DNA of 60,145 bases. Origin: Pirellulaceae bacterium. Its GTDB lineage: Bacteria; Planctomycetota; Planctomycetia; Pirellulales; Pirellulaceae. Each line of letters opens with the position of its first letter. Within the stretch, counting starts at the first letter, position 1. Shown here piece by piece: positions 23,439-32,054 of the stretch. The stretch covers positions 1 through 60,145 of the forward strand of contig JADHUC010000014.1 of NCBI GenBank assembly GCA_016784735.1, in the 5' to 3' direction. Both the position numbers and the translations under genes were made by a program. The notes under the pieces are model-generated. The model was not told where the DNA came from. It searched no databases and saw only the letters and a program-made list of their open reading frames with translations.

Positions 23439-26204
23439 TCAGACTATTGCGTCTCGGATCAACGGTCGACCTGCCAGCGACACGTAGAATCCGTAACTGG
23501 CCAACGCCACGACCACGCCAAGGGGCAATAAGGTCGTGCTGACGGCGTAGGTTGCGGACAGGTCGGTCGTAATCGGGTAGGTCAACAGCAGGCGGACGAA
23601 CATGAAGCTGACAACCGCCAGCAGCCCGAAGCGAATAAGCAACACGACCACCAGCAATGACGTCAAGCCACCCACGAACCAGGAGATGTAAGGGTGCCCG
23701 ATTCCTATCGTTAATACCAGCGCGCCGTAGAGAATATAGGCACCGCCGGCCAGAAACTGATTTCGCAGAACCATCCGCAGCAACAGAAGAAAAAGCAAGG
23801 CACATAAGCCGCCCCCAACCGCGGTGGATTGACAGTGGAAGAACTCGCCCAGACAGTAACGCCCACCCATCAGCAGCCGCAGCGGGACTCCAACATAGGC
23901 TCGCTGCGGTCCGAGAAGGTCCACCGCTCCCAAGCCACACCACGATGGCGCCAGAATGCCAATCTGCCACAGCAGTCTCGCAAACACACCGAACATTGCA
24001 CCAACCAGCAAGTCTCGACCCACCTGAGGATCGCGATAGTGACCGCCCAGCAAGCGGCTCCAGGAAATCATCGTCTCCGGCCAGAGCCGGCGAACGTAAG
24101 GCTCCAACGCGACGTAGAACAGCCACAAGATCAGTGCCACAGACAGCGCCATTTCCATGCCCATCATGAATACGGACCACGCGGGAGGGTTCGCGGCTCG
24201 GCCGGCGTGCAACACCCAGTAGACCGCGTAAACTATCAGCACGTACCACGTCAGGCGAAGAGCGCCCTTTCGGTCGCCTCGGCCGCGGCGCAAGTTGTGC
24301 CGAGCCAGCAGGCCCCCCGCGATCATCATCAGCAGGAACACGGTTATCTTCGTGTACGCCCGAAAGGCTGAAGGGTTTCCCGGTTGGCCTTGCTGCTGGC
24401 CCTCTTGGTCTTTGGGAGAGACCTGGAAATAGACGGGCCTGCCAGCCCAAACGGCTGCCTCCACGGTCACCAGAGTCTCTGTGTTCGGGTATTGTCCTTG
24501 CCATGCCTTCCGACTATCGCACCCAAGCGGTGCGGGCCATGTGACCGGCAATGGGCTGAATTTCTCGATATCGCTATGTGCGTCGTCGGTACCGATCAAG
24601 CCCGCTTCACGGAATAGATCAGTGCTCCACGGAGGGAACGCGGCCTGGGAGTTGTTCCGGGCGGCTGCGGACGACTCAGCTTCGTCCAACGAGGAAGGAA
24701 AGACGCGCAGTTCCAGGAGGCGCCCTTGAGGATCCAGTCGCACGCTCACCTCGCCCGGCATTGGCGGTGGATCATCCGGCGAGACCGTGCCGTCTCCTTG
24801 CGCCGCAAAGCTGCCCGCGAAAAGCTGCGGTACGAAAACCGACGGACCTTGCCGGTACCAGAAGATAACCGGTGCGAGTTGGGGCCGATCGTCTTCGTAG
24901 ATGAACCCGTACGCTGAATCGCCGGGTGGGTCCTCGTAGCCCAGCCCTTCGATGATTTTTTTGGCCCTCTCGGCAAGCGAGTGCGGACTTTCCAATACGG
25001 TCTGCCCTATCGTTGTAGCCCGGTCCGACAGAAACGCGACGGCCAGCAGACCCACCAGAACTCCGGCCAGACAGAGCCCGCCGACAGCCGGGCGAAGACC
25101 GCCACCGTGTCCCGCGGCCGCAACCATCTCCGGCGAGGGAGTTTCTCCTGCTGCCAAGGCCGCTGACAACGTGTCCACACCCGGCAGGGCCGCCAGCAGC
25201 GACGAAGCCGATGGAGGTCGATCTTGAGGGTCCGTTTCCAGGCAGCGGAGAATCACTCGTTCGACGGCTGGCTCAAGGCCCTCGATGATGCCGGACGGAG
25301 GGACGGGCAATTCTTTTCGGCGAACGCTTGCCAACTCCGTCGGTGAATCGGCGCCGAAAGGTCTTTGCCCAGTGAACATCTCGTAGAGGACCAAACCCAG
25401 CGAATAGAGATCGCTGCGGACCGTGACCGGTTCGCCGGCCAGTTGCTCGGGGGCCATGTAAGGCGGCGTGCCGGCAACAAACTCCTGATCGCCTGCCGTT
25501 TGGCTCAAACAGGCGAGCCCGAAATCCATGATCCGCACCTGGCCTCGACCGTCGAGCATCACGTTAGCCGGCTTCAGGTCACGGTGAACGATGCCCCGGT
25601 CGTGGGCGGCTGCCAGACCGGCGGCCAATTGCCGGGCGATCGCAATTCCCTTATCCGGCGGCAGCCGACCGATTCGCCGCAACAGACTGGCCAGATCCTC
25701 TCCGTCAACGTACTCCATCGACAAGAAGTGTTGTCCACCGACCTCGCCAATGTCGTAGACGCGGCAGACATTGGGGTGAGCGATCTGGCGTGCCAATCGC
25801 ACTTCGTTATGGAAGAACTTCAGCACGTCCGAATCGCCGGCCAGCCTCTCCGGGAGGAACTTCAATGCCAACGGCTGCCCGAGCTTCAGATCGTCGGCCC
25901 GGTACACTTCGCCCATTCCGCCCTGGCCCAGTAGCCCTACGACCCGGTAACGATTGGCGAGCAACATTCCGGGCAGAAAACGCCCATGCTCGGCTTCGCC
26001 CTCGGCTCGCCGATAGTACGACTCCAGCAATTGAAGCTCGCGCAACAGAAGCGACCGCTCCGCTTCCGAGCACTCCTCGATATACTGTTCCGGGCGAGGA
26101 CGCTGGCCCGCCTTCCAAGCGTTTTCGAACGCAACGCAGATCCTGTCGATGCGTTCCTTGGCTGCCAGCGGCAGCCCGTCGTCAGGAGAAGAATCTTTGC
26201 TCAT
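23439..26204 (-). CDS. Ser/Thr protein kinase with multi-pass membrane C-terminus (kinase 2)
   Basis: The 921-residue protein is a paralogue of kinase 1 over its whole length. Kinase elements: GQGGMGEVY from 93, Lys115 in LALKF, HRDLKPAN with Asp209, DFG at 227-229, and APEQ. A membrane helix follows the kinase domain, then an extracytoplasmic part roughly 80 residues longer than in kinase 1 (around 525-610), and then the conserved block of membrane helices ending near VSLAGRPL. The gene directly upstream on the same strand is a broken sigma factor. This kinase therefore appears to have lost its genetic partner, and if it acts on a sigma factor it would need the one at 15252. All catalytic residues look intact. 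Confidence 0.92.
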   Translation of the reverse strand: MSKDSSPDDGLPLAAKERIDRICVAFENAWKAGQRPRPEQYIEECSEAERSLLLRELQLLESYYRRAEGEAEHGRFLPGMLLANRYRVVGLLGQGGMGEVYRADDLKLGQPLALKFLPERLAGDSDVLKFFHNEVRLARQIAHPNVCRVYDIGEVGGQHFLSMEYVDGEDLASLLRRIGRLPPDKGIAIARQLAAGLAAAHDRGIVHRDLKPANVMLDGRGQVRIMDFGLACLSQTAGDQEFVAGTPPYMAPEQLAGEPVTVRSDLYSLGLVLYEMFTGQRPFGADSPTELASVRRKELPVPPSGIIEGLEPAVERVILRCLETDPQDRPPSASSLLAALPGVDTLSAALAAGETPSPEMVAAAGHGGGLRPAVGGLCLAGVLVGLLAVAFLSDRATTIGQTVLESPHSLAERAKKIIEGLGYEDPPGDSAYGFIYEDDRPQLAPVIFWYRQGPSVFVPQLFAGSFAAQGDGTVSPDDPPPMPGEVSVRLDPQGRLLELRVFPSSLDEAESSAAARNNSQAAFPPWSTDLFREAGLIGTDDAHSDIEKFSPLPVTWPAPLGCDSRKAWQGQYPNTETLVTVEAAVWAGRPVYFQVSPKDQEGQQQGQPGNPSAFRAYTKITVFLLMMIAGGLLARHNLRRGRGDRKGALRLTWYVLIVYAVYWVLHAGRAANPPAWSVFMMGMEMALSVALILWLFYVALEPYVRRLWPETMISWSRLLGGHYRDPQVGRDLLVGAMFGVFARLLWQIGILAPSWCGLGAVDLLGPQRAYVGVPLRLLMGGRYCLGEFFHCQSTAVGGGLCALLFLLLLRMVLRNQFLAGGAYILYGALVLTIGIGHPYISWFVGGLTSLLVVVLLIRFGLLAVVSFMFVRLLLTYPITTDLSATYAVSTTLLPLGVVVALASYGFYVSLAGRPLIRDAIV

Positions 26205-26223
26205 CTGGTTCGTGACCGGAGCT

Positions 26224-26398
26224 TCACTTGTATTCCTCTTTCCACTTGTCGCGTATCAACCTCAGCCGGCGCTCGACCGTCGCCAAGGACCGATCGATCC
26301 GGCACGGATTTCTTGGTTGGTCCAGCCTTCCAGCTTCAACAATGCGATCTGCCGGAGTTCATCGTCGGCCAGCAAATCCAGCAATCGCCGAAAGCCTT
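26224..26398 (-). pseudogene. Remnant of a second ECF sigma factor (region 4 only)
   Basis: The minus strand here aligns base for base with the 3' end of the sigma gene at 15252 over about 170 bases. It encodes WTNQEI, then RIDRSLATVERRLRLIRDKWKEEYK in the next phase. A single-base deletion (54 against 55 bases across the helix-turn-helix) shifts the frame. Everything upstream of region 4 is missing. It ends 20 bases before kinase 2, the same arrangement as the intact sigma-kinase 1 pair. It is therefore a dead duplicate of the sigma gene. Confidence 0.85.
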
Positions 26399-26449
26399 GC
26401 CGAGCACGTTATGAACCACTTCCAGTCTACCAAAACCATCACGGCCAGC

Positions 26450-26618
26450 CATCATTTCACTGGATGCTTTTTGAAGAACTACCATATGACATCATTGGCC
26501 AAGATATCTTGCGTGGACTTGCCGTGGAATCTCGCCGGTGCCAAGTGTGGCCGCGCCCTTCGATCACTAATAGAACGACTTCTGCCCTGTCCTTTCCCGG
26601 CCCGCAGGCGAATTAGTC
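26450..26618 (-). pseudogene. Remnant of a second esterase gene (3' end only)
   Basis: This stretch aligns with the last 55 or so codons of the esterase at 22226. It can be read as EVVLLVIEGRGHTW and, in other phases, ESTQDILANDVIW and FFKKHPVK before a TGA stop. About 20 codons are missing after HTW, there is at least one frameshift, and the codon GAG in DLMWEFF has become TAG. Nothing 5' of the glycine-rich His motif is present. The copy ends cleanly at the KHPVK stop, without the repeat-derived tail of the intact gene. Confidence 0.8.
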
Positions 26619-26636
26619 GAATTGTCCAGTTTTCGT

Positions 26637-26666
26637 GATGGGTCCAAAGGCCCAGCGGTGAGTACC
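26637..26666 (+). promoter_or_regulatory. Conserved bipartite motif, copy 3
   Basis: GATGGG at 26637-26642, 14 bases, GGTGAGTACC at 26657-26666, then AGGACAGC. It lies 99 bases before the ATG of the secreted gene at 26766. It directly follows the broken esterase copy. Confidence 0.6.
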
Positions 26667-26765
26667 AGGACAGCTACGAGCAGGAAGTGCTGAATCAGCA
26701 CTTGAGGCGATTACCGCGATGACCTGGAAGACTGTTCTCTCCCCAATAACCGAATGGAGGATGTC

Positions 26766-28490
26766 ATGAGAAGCTTAGCCGGTGGAACACCTTGTTCTTT
26801 GACGGGTCCAAATGCGTTGAGCCGAGAATGCAAGCTGGTGGGCTTGTGTGCGCCTGCGCGGCTGGTGTCGGCCGTACTGCTGGCAACCTCTTTGGCAGCG
26901 GCGGGTACTGCTCACGCTCGCTCGCTGGAAGAATTGCAACTCCTCTACGGTCACCTGAGCTATAGGATTACTCAACACGAAAACACTTACCCGACCGGCG
27001 ACTTGAAGCACCACCCGGCCTATATCCAAGCTCTGGAAATCATGGCCAAGGATCGCGACGAGGCCCAGGCGGCAGCCAGAGAGGCCGAAGCATCCAACGA
27101 CCCCGAGGCCAGACGCTTACACCACAAATTCATGGTTCTTGCGGACCGGGCCCAGTCGAAGGGAAATGGCGTCCTGGAATTTGCCGACATGATATTCCGC
27201 ATCGAGGACAATCGCGGCCCAAGATCGTGGGGTGTTTTTTGCAACGTTGCCGAGCAGGACGGCAAGCCCATCTACGGAAAGGCTGGCGAGCTAGAATTCG
27301 ACAAGAGCATTACGCAGCAACAGATACGTGTCATGCTGAATACCGCGCTCAAGGATCTCGACACGGGGTGGTCGCTCAGGTGCGGTTCGGGATACGTAGG
27401 CCAACTTTACCCAACTCCGGAGCGAGACCCGATGCCCCAGGCCGACACGGGGCTCAGTTGGGTGGAGAGAGTGCGACGACTCGCCAACTACTTCAGTCTG
27501 CCGGACGTGCACGGCGCCGCCACCGAGCTGATGAACCGCTACCTCAAGGACGCGCTCTGCCTCCTGCCCAAAGGCCATCAGTGGTATCTCGGCCTGGCAA
27601 AACAGTACGATCTGGCCCAAGCCAAGAAGCACATCGCAGGCTTCTACGCCACGGTGTACGGGAAAGTGGAACTGAAGACCAAGAGCGGGCGCAAACCCGC
27701 CGACGGGGCAAAGGTCACCATTTGCGACCCGCACGACGGGACGTCTTGGGAAGCCATCGCAGACGACAACGGCGAATACGAGATCGAGAAAGCCATTCTG
27801 CATGAGGCATGCTCCCCCTTCGATATCAGTGCCGAGTGGTGCCGCAATCGCACGGACGAAAAGTACACCGGTCCATTGACCGAACCCGATCCTTCGGAAC
27901 GCCACAAGGTCGACCTCCTTATCGTCCCGTCGATCAGAGGCGAGTTCGAGTTTCAGTACGACAGCGAAACGGTTACCCCGTGGGGCATGACAGTGAAGGA
28001 CGGATACGAACACTCCGTGACTTTCACGGTGAACTTCGATGAGGATCCACCCAGCATCGAAGGCGAAGGGGAGTACTCGACCGTTCTCAATGCGAAAAAG
28101 GGGACACTCGGCGGCGGCAGCCGGGTGACGATGACCGAAACATCGGGGGGCCCTCGGGTGTTCCAGGCGGGTTCGATTCGCATGGCGGTCCCCGGCCTTA
28201 ACGCCTTGGCAGCCGGCACGTACACGTCCGATGGCTTCAAAGAAACGAACCGGTGGACCGACAAGAAAGAGCTTTACGGCGAATTGATCGAAAGCAAATC
28301 CGGCGAAGAGAAACTGGAAATGGGGTTTCATCAAACATCCGGCTCAGGTGGATCTCCGAGCAAGTGCGGTCCCTGGATCTTCCCTTTGGAGGACGGCTGT
28401 CAGCGCGAGTTTCCAACGGAAATGTCCGTTGCGGGAATCAGAACGAAAGGCAAGTTTACCGTAACCCTGCACTTGGAGAACGATCATTAG
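26766..28490 (+). CDS. Large secreted protein with carboxypeptidase-regulatory-like domain
   Basis: The 574-residue protein starts at an ATG after GGAGG. A signal-like hydrophobic segment lies at about 30-50 (LVSAVLLATSLAAAGTAHA) after an unusually long polar lead. Residues 50-290 are helical. Around 295-350 is a domain of the CarboxypepD_reg type (YGKVELKTKSGRKPADGAKVTICD, then NGEYEIEKAIL), a small beta-sandwich found in surface and transport proteins. The remainder is strand-rich with GGGSRVTMTETSGG. It is the third gene preceded by the bipartite motif. Function is unknown; the domains suggest a cell-surface or extracellular role. Confidence 0.78.
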   Translation: MRSLAGGTPCSLTGPNALSRECKLVGLCAPARLVSAVLLATSLAAAGTAHARSLEELQLLYGHLSYRITQHENTYPTGDLKHHPAYIQALEIMAKDRDEAQAAAREAEASNDPEARRLHHKFMVLADRAQSKGNGVLEFADMIFRIEDNRGPRSWGVFCNVAEQDGKPIYGKAGELEFDKSITQQQIRVMLNTALKDLDTGWSLRCGSGYVGQLYPTPERDPMPQADTGLSWVERVRRLANYFSLPDVHGAATELMNRYLKDALCLLPKGHQWYLGLAKQYDLAQAKKHIAGFYATVYGKVELKTKSGRKPADGAKVTICDPHDGTSWEAIADDNGEYEIEKAILHEACSPFDISAEWCRNRTDEKYTGPLTEPDPSERHKVDLLIVPSIRGEFEFQYDSETVTPWGMTVKDGYEHSVTFTVNFDEDPPSIEGEGEYSTVLNAKKGTLGGGSRVTMTETSGGPRVFQAGSIRMAVPGLNALAAGTYTSDGFKETNRWTDKKELYGELIESKSGEEKLEMGFHQTSGSGGSPSKCGPWIFPLEDGCQREFPTEMSVAGIRTKGKFTVTLHLENDH

Positions 28491-28590
28491 AATCATTTGG
28501 TGCTAGCTCCATGCGATTGGATATGCGAGGATGAATTGCGCCCCACGGTGGCTTTCAACCGTTGATCGTCAATGCGAGGAGGATTTCGAG

Positions 28591-31500
28591 ATGAGACGTG
28601 TCGACGCAATCCGACGTGTTGTGCTTTGCTTGATTCTTCTTGCCGTCCCGTTCAGCAGCAGTTCCGCGGTCGGCGACCCGTCGTCGCCGGATGGGGAAAT
28701 CCGGCTCGATGCATTCGATCGGATTCATCTCCCCGCCGAGCCTTTGGCTGCCGAACGCTCCATGGCGGGTGTGTTGCAGACACACTTGCAGGCGCTCTAC
28801 GACATCGAGTTGACGATCACCAGCGGACCACCGGACGAGAACCAACGCGCGATCCTGCTTGGCAGACGAATGGCAGTCGCTGCGGGGGCTATCACGGAGG
28901 AGGAACTGGAGGCGGTCAAATACGACGGCTACATCATCAAGTGCTCCGGCGACCGCATCGCGCTGGCCGGATACGGACCGCAAGGGACGATCTATGCGAC
29001 GTATGCGCTGTTGCGCCAATTGGGGCTGAAGTTCTATCCGTGGCGCAACGCGGGCGCGGTCGTTGTTTACCAACCGCTCGAGGACGGCAAGGTAGCTCCG
29101 TTCATGATCGCCAGCAAGCCGTTTTTCTTACGACGCGATCTGTTGGGCCATCTCGATCAAGGACGCTGGGGCACCTCGCTACGTGAATACAGCCTTGGCG
29201 AATTTCGCTTCGTTCACGAACACGAATACTTCAAGGGCAAAGGCTGGTTGGGTGGCGATCACACGGCGCCGTACTTGGTGCCCATGGCCAAGTACTACGA
29301 TAGCCACCCCGAATACTACGCCATGAAAGGCGGCGAGCGGATTCCGAAAGAAACGCAAAACATGCGAGTCGCTCTTTGTTTGAGCAATCCGGACGTGCAT
29401 CGCATTGCCGCCGATCGCGCGATCGAGTGGATGGGGATCCAGCACGAGCGCCGCTTCTTCCACGTCACCGATGGCGATACCAGTCCGTGCCAATGCCCAC
29501 AGTGCCTTGCCATGGACCCAAAGCCGCGTTCCTGTACCGATCGTTACCTCAAGTGGGTCAACTCGGTGGCTCGGGCCGTGGGGAAGAAATATCCGGACAA
29601 CGTCGTGCTTGCGCTGGCTTACGCAGGTTCGACCCAACCGCCGGTAAACGTGAAACCTGAACCGAACGTCTCGGTCATGTACTGCCCCTGGTTCTGGGAC
29701 TCGCGTACCACCTCGGCCGTAAGCTGGGCCAGCCCGCTAAACATCACGGCCATGAAAGAGTACATGGCCTGGACCATGATGTTTCCAGACCAAATGAGTC
29801 TTTACGATTATCCGGGTGCCTGGGTGTACGGTCAGGCAGATCGGCTGAAGTTCCTGGCCAAGAACAACGTACGTGTGTTCTACTCCTGCGGCGGCCGCGG
29901 CGACTTGTTCCAGTGGGTCAATGCGAACCTGCTGTGGGACCCGCTGCTAAACACCGAGGATCTGGTGGCCGAGTTTGTCGACGCCTACTACGGTCCCGCA
30001 GCCGAGCCGATGCGGCAATACCAGCAACTCCGGTTAGAGGTTATCGAGAAGAATCTCAAACACACTCAATTTCCTTTCCGAAATGCCGATTTCATTCGGG
30101 AAACAAGAGAACTCGCTCAGCGGGCGGTCGAACTTGCCGGCAAAGCCGACGAACCGACTAGGGCGAGAATCCTGGCAGGTGCTCTCGAATCCACTCGACT
30201 TGTACTCCAAAACACCCATCCCGAGAAAGCCGATCCAGAACTGAGAAGCACCGCCGCGCGATACGTGCAGGATCTCGAACATTACATCAGGCTTTCCAAA
30301 CGCCTGCACGAGGTCTACCAAGGGCTGGGAAACCGATACGTCGTGAGGACACACAAAGGGGAGTTCCAAAAGGCCATCGGTGCAATGGGCATCGACCTGC
30401 CACTCGAAGAAAAAGCAACAGACGCCGCAGCGGCCGACGAGAACGTCTTCGACCATGCCGTTGCAGGCTTAGACGATCTGCTAAACAAACTGACAAGTTC
30501 AGAACACCAACGCCCAGCGTTCGCCGCCAAAACGATTACCACCGCTTTTAATGCCGATGACGAGGCGGCGAAATGGTTGTCCGACGGATCGCAGGCCGAC
30601 TTGATCTCGCCGCCTGAGACAACAACCATCGACTGCCTGTGCGGAGATACGCACACCGGCGTCGGCATCCAAGCACCGCTTGCCAAACTGCCCGTGATCC
30701 CGCACCACAACATCACCATCCACGCCGGACGATTCTACGCGGAACGAGTCTTCGATCCGCCCGTCGACGCCACCGGCTGCTTCTATCTGGATTTCCACAT
30801 CCGCGCTTCGTGCGACGTACCGATCACCGTGTACATCAACCAGGTGCACTCGGACATCGATTTGCATGCGGGCGAACAAATCGTGCGTGTCGATATGCGC
30901 AACTTCAATCTCAAAGGACGCTTCACGTATGCCGAGTGGGACAAACAGGTTCGACGCATCAGTTTCGACATCTGGCCGCAAGACAACTACCACCCTTATC
31001 CCAAGGTGCAAAACGCGGAGATCGTCTTTCTGGGTATGACGGCGACCAATGGAAAGCCGGCTCCCGCCAATCTTCCGCACAAAGGCAAGGCCATCTGGCT
31101 GAGTCAATTTCGACCAAATGTCGGCCGCGGAGTTGCCGTGTCACGCGACATGTACGACCAGTACATGCAGAGGCAACACTACAAACACGTGGGCATGGAC
31201 TACGGCTCGCGCTGGATCAGCGAGGGATTCCGTACGTTCACCGCACACCGGGCCGTTAGTCCCGTATTCGCCATTCTGAGCGGCCCAGACACATCGGATC
31301 GAGAACAGGAGATGGCAAGGACTCTGCAAAGTCATCTGGAGAAAATGTTCGGCGTCCGGCTGGCCATTAATCCCGATGGATCAACCATCGGCGAGTCCAC
31401 GGGCAACGCGATCCTGTTGGGACGAGAGGCGTGCTTGGCCGCGGGACGCATCGACGAAAAGGAACTCCGGCACGTCGGCCCGCAAGGTCTTGCCATCAAT

Positions 31501-31935
31501 GCACACAACGGACGAATCGCGATTGCCGGACCGGACGACGACGGTACGATCGACGGCGTGATCAAATATCTTGAAGATCACGGCGTACGCTTCTACGAAC
31601 CGAGTCGGATCCACATGCCGGATCTCTCGGCAGACATGCTGCATGAACTGTACGTGTTGGATTGGCCGTACTTCCGTGAACGCGCGGTACGGATGGACTG
31701 GTGGGCTGGGAACGAAGCCAAAGCGGCACGCGCTGCCAATTCCGATTCGCTCGCGGCCACGCGCGACCTAGCCTCGGCGATCAAGGACGTAGCACGCACC
31801 GGCAACCGGGAGCTTCCGTCGTCGCTTGCGACGAAGGCCAACCAATCGTCCCTCTCACGTCACGTGGCAGCAAAGCTCTTGTGGGATCCATTTGCGGATG
31901 CGACTCGACTGATCCGCGAGTTCAACGAGCGTTGA
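28591..31935 (+). CDS. Secreted DUF4838/GH67-like protein with a repeated domain
   Basis: The 1114-residue protein starts at an ATG after GAGGAGG and has a signal peptide (VVLCLILLAVPFSSSSAVG). Residues 35-165 form an alpha-glucuronidase N-terminal-like domain (AILLGRRMAVAAG, GYGPQGTIYATYALLRQLG). A DUF4838 core follows (VTDGDTSPCQCPQC, then MYCPWFWDSR and YDYPGAWVYG). A helical part and a beta-sandwich (about 720-820) come next. From about 905 the N-terminal domain recurs (NAILLGREACLAAG, GRIAIAGPDDDGTIDGVIKYL). The family is related to glycoside hydrolases but a catalytic pair is not evident to me. The gene converges on a CE15-like hydrolase gene, which suggests glucuronic-acid-containing polysaccharide as a shared target (inferred). 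Confidence 0.82.
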   Translation: MRRVDAIRRVVLCLILLAVPFSSSSAVGDPSSPDGEIRLDAFDRIHLPAEPLAAERSMAGVLQTHLQALYDIELTITSGPPDENQRAILLGRRMAVAAGAITEEELEAVKYDGYIIKCSGDRIALAGYGPQGTIYATYALLRQLGLKFYPWRNAGAVVVYQPLEDGKVAPFMIASKPFFLRRDLLGHLDQGRWGTSLREYSLGEFRFVHEHEYFKGKGWLGGDHTAPYLVPMAKYYDSHPEYYAMKGGERIPKETQNMRVALCLSNPDVHRIAADRAIEWMGIQHERRFFHVTDGDTSPCQCPQCLAMDPKPRSCTDRYLKWVNSVARAVGKKYPDNVVLALAYAGSTQPPVNVKPEPNVSVMYCPWFWDSRTTSAVSWASPLNITAMKEYMAWTMMFPDQMSLYDYPGAWVYGQADRLKFLAKNNVRVFYSCGGRGDLFQWVNANLLWDPLLNTEDLVAEFVDAYYGPAAEPMRQYQQLRLEVIEKNLKHTQFPFRNADFIRETRELAQRAVELAGKADEPTRARILAGALESTRLVLQNTHPEKADPELRSTAARYVQDLEHYIRLSKRLHEVYQGLGNRYVVRTHKGEFQKAIGAMGIDLPLEEKATDAAAADENVFDHAVAGLDDLLNKLTSSEHQRPAFAAKTITTAFNADDEAAKWLSDGSQADLISPPETTTIDCLCGDTHTGVGIQAPLAKLPVIPHHNITIHAGRFYAERVFDPPVDATGCFYLDFHIRASCDVPITVYINQVHSDIDLHAGEQIVRVDMRNFNLKGRFTYAEWDKQVRRISFDIWPQDNYHPYPKVQNAEIVFLGMTATNGKPAPANLPHKGKAIWLSQFRPNVGRGVAVSRDMYDQYMQRQHYKHVGMDYGSRWISEGFRTFTAHRAVSPVFAILSGPDTSDREQEMARTLQSHLEKMFGVRLAINPDGSTIGESTGNAILLGREACLAAGRIDEKELRHVGPQGLAINAHNGRIAIAGPDDDGTIDGVIKYLEDHGVRFYEPSRIHMPDLSADMLHELYVLDWPYFRERAVRMDWWAGNEAKAARAANSDSLAATRDLASAIKDVARTGNRELPSSLATKANQSSLSRHVAAKLLWDPFADATRLIREFNER

Positions 31936-31956
31936 TAACCGCGGAAATAGGAAAGC

Positions 31957-32040
31957 TCGTTTAACCCTGAGCCGAAGGCGACGGTTGTTCTTGAAAGCTC
32001 GATGCGCCGCGACCGTCGCCTTCGGCTCAGGGTTAAACGA
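31957..32040. repeat. Palindromic element, TCGTTTA family (perfect copy)
   Basis: Arms 31957-31985 and 32012-32040 are perfect inverse complements over 29 bases, starting TCGTTTAACCCTGAGCC, with a 26-base loop. It sits between two convergent genes, where it could also act as a two-way terminator. Confidence 0.88.
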
Positions 32041-32054
32041 CGGACCGACACGAC

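Noticed and set aside
31986..32011. Possible CRISPR-like repeat units within the dispersed palindromes
   Set aside because: Copies are solitary, thousands of bases apart, and have no regular spacers or cas genes.
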